DNA from: Lycorma delicatula
Taxonomy: Eukaryota > Arthropoda > Insecta > Hemiptera > Fulgoridae
Assembly: GCF_047948215.1 (NCBI RefSeq)
Contig: NC_134455.1
Span: 306,732,147-306,796,146, forward strand
Direction of reading: 5' to 3'
Length of the DNA stretch: 64,000 nt
Under the pieces are notes generated by a model. It made no database searches, was not told where the DNA came from, and saw only the letters and a program-made list of their open reading frames with translations. A program made the position numbers and the translations under genes. Each line of letters begins with the position of its first letter. Within the stretch, counting starts at the first letter, position 1. This document shows positions 38,705 to 51,705 of this stretch, piece after piece.

Positions 38705-40345
38705 CAGAGTGTTTCACGAGAAGTCTGCAATACTTTACAGGCATATTCCGCAAATCAAAACAATGAAAAAAGTTTATATAAACATAGGCCTGGAAACGCT
38801 TTGTTAGCGAGTTACAGCTAGGGAAAGATTTTGCCTGGATCTCAACTTCCCCAGTGAAATGAGGTTGTACTGAAATTTTTTAGATGTCAATTGAGAGGTA
38901 AAATTAATGGTTTTCGATGGTTTTTGACCTGAAAAATTCAATAAAATAGGTCCCACAACTGTATCTTCTTTTAGTTTTTAAGATATCTGACTTAAAATCC
39001 AAAATTAGTGATCCAAAAAGCAACTATTTAATGTTTAGCTTACAATAACTTTCTTAAATAAGTAATAAATGCATAAACGTTTTCTATAAAACTTGTAGAG
39101 AATTTAATTCTTAAAAATATGATACAATCAATGTCTATGAACACTGAACACAATGTTTTCGAAATCATTTTTATTGAAAACCAAACACAACTAAACAGTT
39201 ATGAAAACTGAACACTGCAAATGAAAATTTAAATTGTAGGCCTATTTCTCTCAAAATAATTTTAACCAAATGTTCATTTACAGTATTTTTCATTTAAATA
39301 ATTTAATTTGATAAACTTACAGTGAGTATTACATTAGCTGCTCAAAATGTCTATCTCCAATGGCAATACACATTTCAGCGCAACGATTTAAGGACACCAC
39401 CGACATTTGTGGGCTGTTTTTTATTTCTTGGGCGGCAACCATGATTCTTTGTAAAAGTTCACGTTCATTGTTGGATTTTTGAGCATACACTAGTGACTTC
39501 ATGTGTCCCCATACAAAGAAATCTAACAGGTTCAAATCAAGGGATCTGGCTGGCCACACTATTGGTCCTCCTTGGCCAATCCACCTATTTGGGAATGTTT
39601 CATTAAGATGCCGAGTTACACGGCAATCAAAATGTGCTGGGGTTCTCATGCTGGAAATATGTAACTCTTGGAACATCTGTGGAACCTGTGGAACCTCTTC
39701 TAAAAGTATAGGAAGTTCATTTTGAAGAAAATTTAGACAGGCCTCTCCACAAAGTTTTCGATTAAAAGGGCGTAAGGTCCGATTAGAATATTTCCTACAC
39801 CGCACCAGACATTTATCGAAAAACAACATTGGTAGTTAGATTCTGAGGTGGCGGGCAAATAAGTGTCATTCCAAATATGAATATTTCTTGAATTGTTTAT
39901 ACGTGTAAATGTTACTTCAACATAAAAAAGTATCTGAGTTTCTAATATGCATTGTTATGTGGTAACCAATGACAGAAATTAATTCTTTGATTGTAATCAC
40001 GTTCTTCTAGATGCACACACTGAAAATGGTATGGATAAAGATGTTCACAACGTAATGTTCTCCATATGCTCACATGCAGAATATATACACACATAGATAA
40101 TCTTTGTGTACTTGTTGAAGGGCCTTGCTGAATCATAGGTAATATCTGTTCATGACTGTTTTGTTCCCATTCAGATTTTAATACAAATGACCCTGTTCTC
40201 TCAGTTTTCTGTGGGTATCTGTGAATACTTCGATTAGGAAATCGTACACAACATTCCTCAACAGCTTCATAAATATTACTATTGCAGAACCCATAGACAA
40301 AATGAATATCTGCATATAACTCGTTCGTAAATTTATACAGCAATT
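38705..40345 (-). mobile_element. IS630/Tc1-like DNA transposon, inactive
   Basis: The left end CAGAGTGTTTCACGAGAAGT at 38705 follows TA and looks like a terminal repeat; no matching right end is visible, so the right boundary is set by coding similarity. The minus-strand transposase starts YKFTNELYADIHFVYGFCN (about 40340) and shows RTGSFV, MIQQGPSTSTQRLS and WRTLRCEHLYPYH. After breaks come INVWCGVG, LNFLQNELPILLEEVPQ, HFDCRVTRHLNETFPNRWIG, and WPARSLDLNLLDFFVWGHMK near 39510. The first catalytic site reads FYVEVTF where FTDEATF is expected, so its Asp is lost. Frameshifts are present near 39950 and 39830. This is the best-preserved member of the family in the window. Confidence 0.85.
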
Positions 40346-40485
40346 AATAATCACTGTTATTGCAAATCATCATAAACAACACAATAAAGTAAAATAAAAA
40401 AGTGAAATAAATATGAATGTTATTACACCTAAAATACTTAGTACCTAACAAAAAACAGTAAAGTAAGATTCCAACATGTGGTCAT

Positions 40486-40590
40486 ACAACCAAAATTAGT
40501 TCAGCCATTGAGCTGCTATGGTGAAACATACATACATGCAAATATATATACACAATAACAATTACACTCCTTTTTAGGAAGTTGTATAAA
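40486..40590 (+). repeat. Short dispersed repeat, copy 1
   Basis: The segment with TTGAGCTGCTATGGTG, then AACATACATACATG and ATTACACTCCTTTTTAGG, aligns with 41313-41430 in the same orientation. Confidence 0.7.
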
Positions 40591-41312
40591 AACACTAGTT
40601 ACATGAATAAAATTGATCATTTCATCTATCAAATGATAGATTTGAAAAATCTATCAGATGAATGAGTTATTTTTTAATAACTCACATCTCAACACTTCAT
40701 TCTGAATGATTCGGAAACCTCGTATTTCAAACATGAGATGCGGGTTATTAATTATATTTAATTCTAAAATGACTGTAACATTAAGCTGGATAAGTTTTTA
40801 TCTAAAAACAATTATTAATGTCACTTTAATTAATTTTGTAACATCTTTTTATTGGTTTCAAATTTTATACACAACTTGCTGTAAAATTACAGCAAGACAG
40901 CTTTCTCATTAGTTATAAACTTTAGAAACATAATGTTTTTAACAAGGAACAAATAATTGTTACCACTATGATTAACTCATTAAGTAAAAGAAAGGAATTA
41001 TTAGTTAATGTTTAGCAACAAAGAACATGCTTACATAATCAAACATACTGCCTGTCAAAAAATCATAAATTTTTCTTAAATGTTTATAAACAATAAATAA
41101 CAACAATTATAAAATAAATTAATAAATTTTAATGCTGTAATTCATTCATTCAATATTATAGCAACCTCAAAACACAACAATTTTCAATACAAATAAATCA
41201 ATACTGAAAATACTATCGTTTATCTACTTAGAATCGTATATATGATTTTTTTTTGGCTTTATAGTTTATAAACATAATTATATAGCCTATGACACTCCCC
41301 ATAATGTAAGGA

Positions 41313-41430
41313 TTGCAACAAGGGGTTCTGCATCTAAATCAGTTTGGCAGTTGAGCTGCTATGGTGGAACAAACATATATACATACACCCTAAAAACATT
41401 ACATTCCATTTTGAGCAGTCGTGTAATAAA
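41313..41430 (+). repeat. Short dispersed repeat, copy 2
   Basis: Matches copy 1: GTTGAGCTGCTATGGTGGAA, an ATACATACA stretch, ATTACATTCCATTTTGAG, and a right end rich in TAAATAAAA. It lies in the presumed 3' flank of RNF181. Confidence 0.7.
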
Positions 41431-41482
41431 TAAAACAACATTTTTAATCTACTAAACAATACATCAATAAATAATACATCTC

Positions 41483-41488
41483 TTTATT
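41483..41488 (-). promoter_or_regulatory. RNF181: Possible RNF181 polyadenylation signal
   Basis: AATAAA on the minus strand, 211 bases past the stop codon. Such hexamers are frequent by chance in this AT-rich DNA, so the call is weak. Confidence 0.35.
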
Positions 41489-41698
41489 AATATAATATAA
41501 TATGTTCATTGTATCAGTTATTAATCTAATAAAAGTACATTATACAATATAAATTGGGGAAGGGAGAGGAATATGAATATATATATACTGTAACATGATA
41601 ATTTTCTTTCAAGAGTTGGCCAGAACCATCCATATAAAATATATTTCATTCATAACCATATAATTATTATGAATTATATTAAATTATAAAATAATACA

Positions 41699-41833
41699 CT
41701 ATGAAAACATTGAATTGTGAAGATTCTCAATATCAGCTGCTCTTTGCTTTTCTCTATGTTTTTCTTTTCGATACAGTTCATAATTTTCATCATTAGTAGG
41801 TAATTCATGCCGACAAACAGGGCAGGAGTTAGT
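41699..41833 (-). CDS. RNF181: RNF181 coding exon 3 (C-terminus)
   Basis: Acceptor TTTTCAG, then 44 codons and TAG. It starts TNSCPVCRHELPTND, giving the last two zinc ligands of the RING (residues C106 and C109), and ends ADIENLHNSMFS, collinear with the LENLHGAMYT end of vertebrate RNF181. A charged KEKHREKQR stretch lies between. Phase 0 at entry agrees with exon 2. Confidence 0.95.
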   Translation of the reverse strand, partial: TNSCPVCRHELPTNDENYELYRKEKHREKQRAADIENLHNSMFS

Positions 41834-44296
41834 CTGAAAAATTATAAAAATGTTTAAATTATTAACTAAAGATAGAACAATAATCTACTACTACTACTAC
41901 TACTACTGCTACCTTCAACTTGAATCATAAATTAACAATTAGAGTTGAATCATATAACTAATCCATTAACCCTTGTCTCCCGCTGGTCACTACATTAACC
42001 ACTGGTAATCAATTTTTCAAATTCAAATTTCTCATGAACCATTTAACATAGATAAATGTTAAATGGGTGAGTGGGTGAGCGAGTGAGTGAGTGAGAGATA
42101 CAAATTATGTAATTAGAACTTTAAAAAATAAGTGTACCTATTATACTGTAAATTTTAAATTAAGTAGCCTTTACTTTGTTACTCTCTCTCATCTCTGTGA
42201 ATTGTATAAGGAATGGAGATAAGAGTAACAGAGCTGAGATTTTCTCATTTTCTGTTGAATAATAAAGGTTCTATTTCACTTTTTCACTTTTTCTTGCAAA
42301 GTATAAAGTAATTCAAAGCAAAGTAATTTAATAAATTAGAATACTTACCTTCAACACCTAGCAATAGAGGAGATCAAATTCAATAATCAAAGGAATCTCT
42401 TTACTTTTATTAATAGTAAATACTTGTTAAACAATGACATTTAACAAATTGCTTCACATACTAACAACATCGCTGCCTTTTCTTGTTTGTACAGAAAGTA
42501 AAAGAAGACTTGTGATGCTATCTATGAGATATTTATTAAGCTACAACCTCATATTCATAGCGGTGAGAACTCCTCCTGAGACTAATACGTCATAGTAGTA
42601 AATTAGACTTAATAATAATTATTTCAATCTTAAAGTAACTCATAATGAATTATTTACATCTCCTTTACTTAATATATTTATGATAAAAAAAATATGGAAG
42701 TTCATTATTTCAAAAGAAAGAAGATTGTACACAGGAGGTAGCTCAGACCACGGAGGTAAGATTTCACCTATTTAATTTCTAAGAAGCGAAAATATAAATA
42801 TGGAATCAAATAATATTTTTGTAATCAAAAACTACAAAATTTGAGGCACTATAAATCTTTCCTTTTTTGCAGAATGACTCATATACAAACAGTGACTGAC
42901 ATTTTCTGGAAATAATTTTAAAAAATCTAGCCAAACAGGTAAAGTAATTACCTGAATGACTATTGATTGATTTGGATCTATTCAATTTCAAATAGCATAA
43001 ACTAAGATAGTATACATAAGAGTAAAATAAACACTCTTCAAGTAAAATAATTTTTTACAAAAATTGTTAACACATAAGCTGCTTTCATAACAACCAAATT
43101 AATTTTTTAAGACTTATCTGATGAATCAATTCAACCCAAAAATTTTGGGTTTGTACTTTCATAATGTCATAAAAATCTGTAGATAAAAAAATAAATAATA
43201 CGTAATTGAATTCTGTTATTTTCTACATTACTTTATTAAGAACTTCATTATATGAAAATAGGCGTAATTTTATAAACATCCAGAAAAACAATTTTTAGAG
43301 TTCTTTGATCAACTTTGTAACCTTGACAAAAGTTACAAATCTACCTCCAAGCTTGTAACTTTGATAAAGCCATTTAAAAACATAAACAATATAGTTAACA
43401 TTTGTTAAAACACTATTTTAGTTTTATCTTCATCAAATGTCATATGTTTTTCCATTATTTTGATAATGGTAGGCCTTTAAAAATAATCTGGTATCTTTGT
43501 CTTCCAGGAAAAATACCAAAAGAATTTTTCAAAGTAGTAAAGATTTATTTAAAAAAATTTAGCCATAATAAGACTGGTAAAAAAAGAGGGATTAATAAAA
43601 AAAAAAGAAGAAATTTCTTTAAAAACATTCAATCAATTGCCTACTGCTTCAACTGTATAATATTCTTGTATTATAATAGTCATTAATTAATAATAAAAAT
43701 AAAAATGATTGATGAATACAACCTACAATTCAATGAGCTTCATCAGATGCTGATATGTAACAGTTTATTACAGTCGATATGGAAGGGAAAAGGAAATTAT
43801 TTCACTCATTAATTTACCTAAAAAGCCTGGTAGAGGATGTTTATTATTTTTGAGATTGGCTATGCGGTTTCAGGAATGTTTTCATGTAATAGACCAACTT
43901 TTAGCTGATAAGAGAGAGTAACAAAAGATTGTACATATAAAAATCATGTTTTACCCCCATTTATAAAAGTATAAATGACACTATCTTATGATTAAAATAA
44001 GTACTTAATAATGTTAACAGAAAGGAACAGGCCTTAATGTTATAAGTAATTTCTTCAACATTTTGTTTAAAAAATTATAACAACTCAAACTCAAATGTTT
44101 TCTTTTGTTAGATCTAACTTACGTTAAGAAAATTTCACATTATGTATTATTAGTACTATGTGTGTGTATATTTTATGTGAGCACTAAAATTTTCAAGTGG
44201 AAACACACATTTGATAAGACTCAACATAAGTCAGTAATGATAAAGTTGCAGAGACAATGTGTTATTTAAAAATAATTCCTTGCTACATAAAAATAC
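41834..44296 (-). other. RNF181: RNF181 intron 2 (2.5 kb)
   Basis: Bounded by GTATTT at 44296 and CAG at 41834. It holds a (CTA)n microsatellite at 41885-41907 and a GAGT/GGGT-type tandem tract at 42065-42096. Otherwise AT-rich, with nothing recognisable. Confidence 0.85.
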
Positions 44297-44406
44297 CTTA
44301 TCTAGCCATGGAAGAATGCAGGTAGAATGAAAGTTGTGCTTGCATGGCATTATTTTCATAATTTCCTTAGCTGAATAATTTTTCAAACATACTGCACATT
44401 GCTCTC
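44297..44406 (-). CDS. RNF181: RNF181 coding exon 2 (RING-H2 core)
   Basis: Between CTTTGCAG and GTATTT. The first two bases complete a Gly codon from exon 1; then EQCAVCLKNYSAKEIMKIMP and CKHNFHSTCILPWLDK. This supplies RING ligands C69, C72, C87, H89, H92 and C95, the C-C-C-H-H-C order of a RING-H2 finger, and the conserved ILPWL after the sixth ligand that contacts E2 enzymes in this family. All ligands are intact, so an active ligase is expected. Confidence 0.95.
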
Positions 44407-45552
44407 CTGCAAAGATAAATAAAATGTTAAGTTTTCTTTTGTATAAAGATAAATTAAATAAAAATGTAGGTAAAAGCTAATGTAATATATCAGTAATTTG
44501 ACTACAGAAACAATTTAGATCAATACTGACTGATAAATCTCTCAACTGAGTAAAATAATCATTTGACTAAATACAATATAAGCTGTTTTAGTGTAACCAT
44601 TTGTTGATTTTTTGTAACAATTTATTAATTTTCCACAGCAAGTGAGAAATTATTTTATAATCAACATGTAACATTTCATATAAAATAAGTCCATTTCTAA
44701 TTTATTAAAATTAAAGTATTTCTAATCAATTGTGCTTTTTCATTTTTCTACCTCCATTAAGTACTTCTGTAAAGACATATGGTTTAACAGAACCAGTTTT
44801 TTTAAAATGAATTATAAAAACACAATTAAAATGTTAAATTTTAGATTAACGTAGTAAATTGTAAATGACACAATCATTAAAAAAAAAAAATTATTCTACT
44901 GCTATCACATTCTACTTATATATAAAGAAACTATTTTGATAGTATAAATTTTGAGTGAATAAAACTAAATTTATTACTTCTCTAAGCCTGTAACTTCAAC
45001 TTTGACTAGTTCATTAATTATTCTTTCATTGCTGTTTTTTTTAATATATAGTTTTTGAGTGTAGGAGATTTAAATTTGTCACTATTGATTTCTAAAACTT
45101 GTAGACTGAAAGAACAGTTCATCTTCCCAAATATGATCAGTATAACAAATTTTTCTGTTAGTCATTCCTATATAGAAATGGTTTTACAACTTTGCTCTAC
45201 TCTTCCTATGTATAACACTTTATTAAACATAATAAAATTAGATTTATTGTTTTTAGATTTATAAACAATTATTTTATAATTACTTTTTTTATTATAAGAG
45301 TTGGCATATTTAGATATTTATTATAACCATTTCTGTTTGCTATGTATTTTATTACATGAAAATCTTCAGATAACCCAAAATTTATTATTTACATAGTTAA
45401 CAGCTCTTTTAAATGACATAATAGTAGTACATTATTATTTCTTAGGGAATGAAAAAGTGTAAGCAGTAAATTTAGTACAGTTCATTAAAAAAGCATAACT
45501 AAAAAAAAAAAAAAAACATGCTTGATGTTTGGATTCACTAGGCTGTTTTTTT

Positions 45553-45832
45553 ATCCACCAGGTCTAATGGTGAACACGTCTTCGCAAATCAGCTGATTTC
45601 AAAGTCGACAGTTCCAACATTCAAATCCTAGTACAGGCAGTTACTTTTATACAAATTTGAATACTAGATCATGGATATCGGTGTTCTTTGGTGGTTGGGT
45701 TTCAATTAACCACATATCTCAGAAATGGTCGACCTGAGACTGTACAAGACGACACTTCATTTACACTCATACGTATCATCCTCTGAAGTAATACCTGACG
45801 ATGATTCCTGGAGGCTAAACAGAAAACAGAGG
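45553..45832 (+). mobile_element. SINE-A, plus copy of an inverted pair
   Basis: Starts at CCACCAGGTCTAATGGTG (5' end shortened), has AAATCAGCTGATTT, B box ATTCAAATCC, and the full tail TCATCCTCTGAAGTAATACC ending GGAGGCTAAACAG. It is preceded by a long A run. It is antisense to the host gene. Confidence 0.88.
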
Positions 45833-45974
45833 CTGTAAACCTTGCTATAGCGTAGCTATGATTTGTATAATGTTTTTTCTTTGGCTGCATTACGTTTGAA
45901 TACAGCATCTTGTACAAGAATACAGTTACAATCATCTTGTAACCTTTGGAATCTGTTTATAACGAGGGGCATCT

Positions 45975-46255
45975 CTTTTTCTGTTTAGCCTCTGAAACGA
46001 CCATTAGGTATTACTTCAGAGGATGAATCAGGATGATATGTATGAATGTAAATAAAGTACAGTCTTGTACAGTTTCAGGTCGACCATTCCAGAGATATGT
46101 GGTTAATTGAAACCCATCCTCTAAAGAACACCGGTATCAATGATCTAGTATTCAAATCCATATAAAAATAACTGCCTTTACTAGGATTTTAACCTTAGAA
46201 CGCTCGACTTTGAAATCAGCTAATCTGCAATGACTATTTCACCAACCCATTGGGA
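45975..46255 (-). mobile_element. SINE-A, minus copy of an inverted pair
   Basis: Read on the minus strand it is the same SINE, from AACCCATTGG-like head near 46250 to the GCTAAACAG tail at about 45983. It faces the copy at 45553 across only about 140 bp. A small deletion affects the head between A box and palindrome. Confidence 0.88.
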
Positions 46256-48589
46256 ATCATAATGAGTCATTATGAAATAGGTGTTCAACCAATTAGAATA
46301 AAAGTATATTCTTTTCCACCACTGACCAATCAGAAGCTGTTTTTTTACTTAGATTTTAATCAGATTTAGTAGTTAGCAAGCAAAGGTTAATTAGAAAGTA
46401 CACCCAATAACTGTGTTTCCATATTACAGTCTATCCTTTTGTTAATTATGATTCTGAGGAAGAAATGCCTAACACTGATCAATTTTAAAGAAAAGACAGA
46501 ACTTATGACTTATAACCTACTGCCACGAAAATGTATTGTTTAATGTACTTTTTGAAAAATTAAAAACAATATTCATAAATAATGTATTCTACCATTGCAT
46601 TAAATTAATAATCCCAATATTTTCAGCCATATAAAAAAATGCAGTATGCAATTCTCTATAATGGACATTAATTCACTCAGGTGAAGTTTACGGCACTCGC
46701 CAAGGTTCATGTTGTAACTTACTTCGCACTTATGCATTAATGGCTATCATCATAGCCTCATTGCATATTGTATTTATTACTAACTCATTATAACATGTTT
46801 ATTTTATTTTCAAGATCTGTTAAGTTATATTGCTTCATGCTTCCATTACATACTTAACCTTAATAGTACAGATGTATTGTTAATTACTGCTATTGGTAAT
46901 GCTATTTTTGATAAATACTGAATTTTAATTTATTTTATCTTTTTATTATGATGATAACCAAAAAGTGAGATATATATTTCCTGCTTTATGCCTCAAAATT
47001 TTGATTGATAACTGTTAAACTATTTATTCTTTAAATTACATCATGCTTTAATTAATTTGTTTATTGTATACTACCAAAATATCAACATGCCTAATCTGAC
47101 ATTTTATTTTGTGGAGTTTACAATATTGATAAATAGTTAAATATTTTATTCTGATTGGTACAAAATAATACAATATCAGATCATGTCATTTTAAGATAAA
47201 TTATAAACATGAAAACAAATTAAATTAAAAGACTGACATGGTTAAAGTCCATATTAACTGTTTAAAATACACACAACGAATGATGTAAATACATTAAACA
47301 TATTATATTAAAAAAAATAACTACAAAGTAATTAACAATTCAGTAGACCTCAATGAAAATTATTTTGAGCACATATTTATGTAAATCGTAAACAGGATTT
47401 TTTAAATTAGTATTATTTAGAAATTCAATGGCAGAGTATTATTTTTTCTGTAAAAGAAAATCTTTTAAATGGTTTGGTAATTTATTAAAAAAAAAATTGT
47501 AAGGAAAGCCTAATAACTCCTTTCGGCTCATTGTGTAGGGATATGAAACAATTCTGTTAAATATTAATTCTTCCACGTATTGTGAAAATACTTTGGAGAT
47601 AATGCTTTTTAAAAATGAATCCATTGTTAAACATTCTTGTAAATAGTATTATCGTAATATGTAAAATATAATTTTTACTTGTTTAGTTTTAACAATATAC
47701 CTCTTTAATAACTGATTGGTTTTCATTGTCGTTATAAATTATTATTTATATTGTTTATAAAGGGATTTTAGTGTACATATAATTAATATCAAAGGAAAAA
47801 TGACTATCATTATTCATTTCTAATTTTTTATATTTTTATGGACAACCTGCTATTCCTAACATGAATAGAATCTTTCCAAGATTTTATAAAACAATATATT
47901 CAAAATTTAATAAAGGTTAAATAAGTAAATTATAAGTATTCATTATAAATTCAGGGAATGTAGGACCTGATGGAATGTTGTTTTTGGAATTATTTTGATT
48001 ATGAAAACTTAAATAAGTTCTGCAATAAATATACTGGCTGTAAAAAAAAGAAAAAACATATATATGTAAGTGTTGATTTAGGCTAAATCAAAGAGCAAAA
48101 TGAATAATTTTAGTTATGTGCATGGCTGTAGATTGATCTTTCCACTTGGCAGTGCTACTAGCAAAGATGGCAACTCCTGAACAGAAAGCCTTATTGTTTT
48201 CCATTTTGCTAAATGTGAATCTATAGATACAGTTCAAGGTGCATTCCGTAGAATGTTTAATTGTGATCCTCCAAGTAAAAATATCATTCGTCAATGTTTA
48301 CGAATGATATTCAGCTGAAACGACCAAATGTCTGCATAAGAGGGTGTTTGTAGAATGCTGAATGTGTCAGGGAGTCTTTCCTGCATAGTCCTACAAAATT
48401 TGCTAGGAAGTAAGCTGCCAACTAGCAATGCCGGTGATGACAATGTGGAATACGAAACACTTATACATGCACCCATGCAGTTTACAGATATAACAAGCTT
48501 TGAAGCCTCCCAACTATGTTGCGTGCAGTTTTCAAAATTTGTGTTTAGAAATCGGTCAAAATTTCATTTTAGTGGGAAACATTAAGAAA

Positions 48590-49830
48590 CTAAATGTCCA
48601 TATCTGGGGGTCATCCTAACCCTGTAGGGGAAGACACCATCCATGTGATGGTTTCAGTTGCCCCTGAAATGTCCAAGAAAATTTGAGTGGAAAATGTCCA
48701 GGACATTCCACTCGTTGGTTCTAACCATATTCATCACACACAATAAGGTGTCCTCAGTATCCTTTCCAGGACAGAATCTGTACTGATTATCCATCAAGAA
48801 GCCTTGCGAGGTCAGTCTCTCATTTAAACGCAGGTATAAAACCTTTTCAAAGACCTTGCCAATATTGGAAGTAATGTCAGAGACCTAAACGACGAACTAA
48901 CAACAGGATCCTTGTCGCCACCTTTAAACAACAATTTCACAATCCCCTTGCAACACAAATGGAAGTATCCTCCAAACAACAATTTATTAAGTACACATGT
49001 GATAACTCTCACACTCACCCCAACCGAGCGAACAAGAAGCTCCGCCCTTATTCCATCAAAACCTAGCACCTTACCCGTACCTAAACTGCAGATAGCTTGA
49101 CGCACCTCGGCCTCAGTAATCTCCAAGCATGCTGCACCTCCGCGAAACTAAGCGGCCTCCCGCAGATGGTTATGCGATCTCTCCAACTTCATTATCATCA
49201 GGAAGTAAATCGTTAAGTAATCTGAGTAAAATTTCAAACGTGTCTGAATTTTATCGAGAGAGCGGGCAGAAGAACGTATTTTCGTCATTTGTGTCCCAAG
49301 ACTTTATATACCACTCCCCAGGAATTCTTGTTCCCTTGCTCATGCACAAAGGAACGCCAGGAATACCTCTTCGTAGTCCGGAATTTACGGATGCAATGAG
49401 ATTTCCGATCTCTAGATTCAGCAAAAACCGCCGTTCCGGTTCACCCTCACGCTGAGATGTTCTCCGTAAACGACAGGCAGCCCTTTTCAAGGCCAACAAT
49501 TTCCTACTCCACCATGATGCGAGCCTCTCTCGACGGTAACTACGGGGAACTGAACACTCGGCAGCATCATTGAAAGCCGCCGACAAACCCTCTGCCAGGT
49601 TCTCTAAATCCAAGACATCTCCGATCCAAAACACGAAGCCTAGCCAAGAAAGTCAACAAATTATTTCCAGTCCGCATGCCTGTGTAGGAAATTACCCTCC
49701 TTAACTGGAAAGTTACATCGATACAGAAAAACGTATTAACTCTTACAGTGCGAAAGGACTCAAAAATTATATGTTTTCTGTGCAATATCCCGACGGCAAG
49801 TTTACAAGTTACAATATCTTATTTGGATAT
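48590..49830 (-). mobile_element. R1-like LINE fragment, inactive
   Basis: Markedly GC-richer than its surroundings. Minus-strand pieces run AAECSVPRSYRRERLASWWS and LLALKRAACRLRRTS (about 49560-49460), RRGIPG and GEWYIKSWD (about 49380-49300), then ITEAEVRQAICSLGTGKVLG and FDGIRAELLVR (about 49120-49030). Next come GIVKLLFKGGDKD and the damaged RP-TLLP region near 48890, ending with MDNQYGFCPGKDTEDTLLCV near 48790-48730. This order is that of an R1/TRAS-type reverse transcriptase N-terminal half. The region holding the YADD box is not recognisable. Frameshifts are present. Confidence 0.82.
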
Positions 49831-50699
49831 GCTGTGGACACGGACTCTTTGCTCAACTGCGAGATAAACCGAGAATTTTATTCTCGGCCATAAGATGCGC
49901 CTCCTAACTGCCATTATCATGTACGGGATAGGCTGAATAACGTTTTCCTCAACCACTGAATCTGTCTATATGGACTGGAGACAGAACTTGTTTGCGGCGA
50001 CTCCAAGGTCATCCTATATGATTTTTTTCTTTTAGGGTTTTATAAAAAATCTTGTGTACGTGCCTGCGCTACCTAATGATCTGATTCCGATTTGAGTAAC
50101 AGAATTGAAGTAGCTGTCACATAATATCCTTATTTATACACCTGTAATAACTAAATCGTTTTTAGATTTTTATACATTTTATTGTAAAAAATTAATTAAT
50201 TTTATTTGTGTAATGATATTTTTGTTTAATATCTGGGCAATTTAAATTATTTATCAACATATGTAATTTCAAACTTTATTCCATACGAGTTTTAACATCA
50301 AAAAATTTACCATCATGATTTTGAAAAACTGGGATAATTTTCAATTTTACCACATAACACAGTTATCACAAAGTTAAATCCAATTGTTCAAAAATATGTC
50401 AAGCAATGGTTTAATTATACAGTAAAGGTATGGGTGAAGATCATGAGTAGCTATAAAATATGCCTCAATGTTGAAGGAATTACATAAAAAAGTATATAGA
50501 TTTAGTTAAAAAAATCGTTATATTTTTATATAAAAAAAATTATTAAAAAAGTGGTTTCAGGATAGTCCTAATGTACCTATTATTTTCATATGATAATGGA
50601 ATGAATAATGAAAAAATATTACACCTAAGCTGAGAATAAAATCCAGGACCGACACAAAGCCAGCATGCTAACACGCAAAATGCTGGTCAGTTTTAGCAC

Positions 50700-51610
50700 A
50701 GCAAAAAATCTTACGTGGGCACCACTTACCTTCCTTGTACGCCTATTAAATTATAAATACACATTTTTTGCTGCACTTAATTTAAAATTATTTCTTTTGA
50801 AAGCAAGACACGATCCTCCAGTTCTGTAATAAAGTAGGACAGTTGCACAATTGCATTATAGCGAACATAACACTGTATCATATCTTAATTAATCTATATA
50901 TTAATTTTGTTTCACGTCGCTCAAGTAGTTATGTGGTGCCAGAACGTGTCGTTTCCGTAATCATGAACACATCGGTTTGAATCAGACTTAACTTACTAAC
51001 ATTTTTTTTAAATTTAAATATCCTGATTTATTAATAATTATTAACCACTGTAAAAAGTTTTGAATTAAAATTAAAAGTACATAAAATGTTATTTCACAAA
51101 TAACTTCTGATTTAAAAAAATTTTTTTTTTATTGTTACAGAATTATAATTTGTTGTAAAAAACCGTTTACAATCGGAGGTTAATTATTATTAACAAACCA
51201 ATATATTTAATATAAAAAAAAGTTTAAAAAAATATATGTACCGAAGTCGGATTCGAACCGATGTGCCTTCCCCTTGTAAGACCAAATATTTCATTCGGAT
51301 ATAACTCTGGGACCAATGAAAATAAGCACCACTTATGATATGTCGTTGAAAAGCTCTCAATGAGGGCTTATCACTGCAGTGAAGAAAAATTCCAAAATCC
51401 AAATATTTTGGATTTTTGGGCTTTTATGGTTCATTCGATTGCAATAAAAAGGGGAGGTGTACAATTAGATGTTACAACAGTTCTAAATTAAAAATTTCAA
51501 CATTCTACTGCTAATAGTTTTTGAGTTATGCGAGATATATAAATACGTACGTACACACATCATGCCGAAACTAGTCAAAACTTCCTTGTACGTCGTACAA
51601 GGATGTAAAA
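50700..51610 (+). repeat. Dispersed repeat R, copy B (longer)
   Basis: Starts near GTGGGCACCACTTACCTTCC and ends ACTTCCTTGTACGTCGTACA. The CTTCCTTGTACG motif is at both ends, and the right end is itself palindromic (CCTTGTACGACGTACAAGG read on the minus strand). It is collinear with 30585-31235 plus about 300 bp of extra internal sequence. No open frame. Confidence 0.75.
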
Positions 51611-51705
51611 AGAAAGAGAACTGATGAATTTCTGATTACTGGGGTAATTACGGTGTAAATTATTAATTTAGTTAAAAATCAAAATCCATTATCATTAAAT
51701 ATCAT

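Larger units (their letters stand above)
34634..41698. other. Intergenic DNA between DBNL and RNF181
   Basis: The DBNL promoter should lie just right of 34634, but I see no clear TATA or initiator motif to commit to. The stretch 34700-37030 is AT-rich without recognisable genes. Two SINE clusters and an IS630-like transposon follow. A pair of short related repeats lies at 40486 and 41313. Confidence 0.7.

Noticed and set aside
47439..47624. Minus-strand frame containing FFFNKLPNHLKDFLLQ
   Set aside because: It faintly resembles a LINE C-terminal motif, but too short and isolated to support.
49129..49455. Plus-strand 108-codon frame
   Set aside because: It is the antisense shadow of the R1-like LINE, whose minus-strand motifs explain the sequence.
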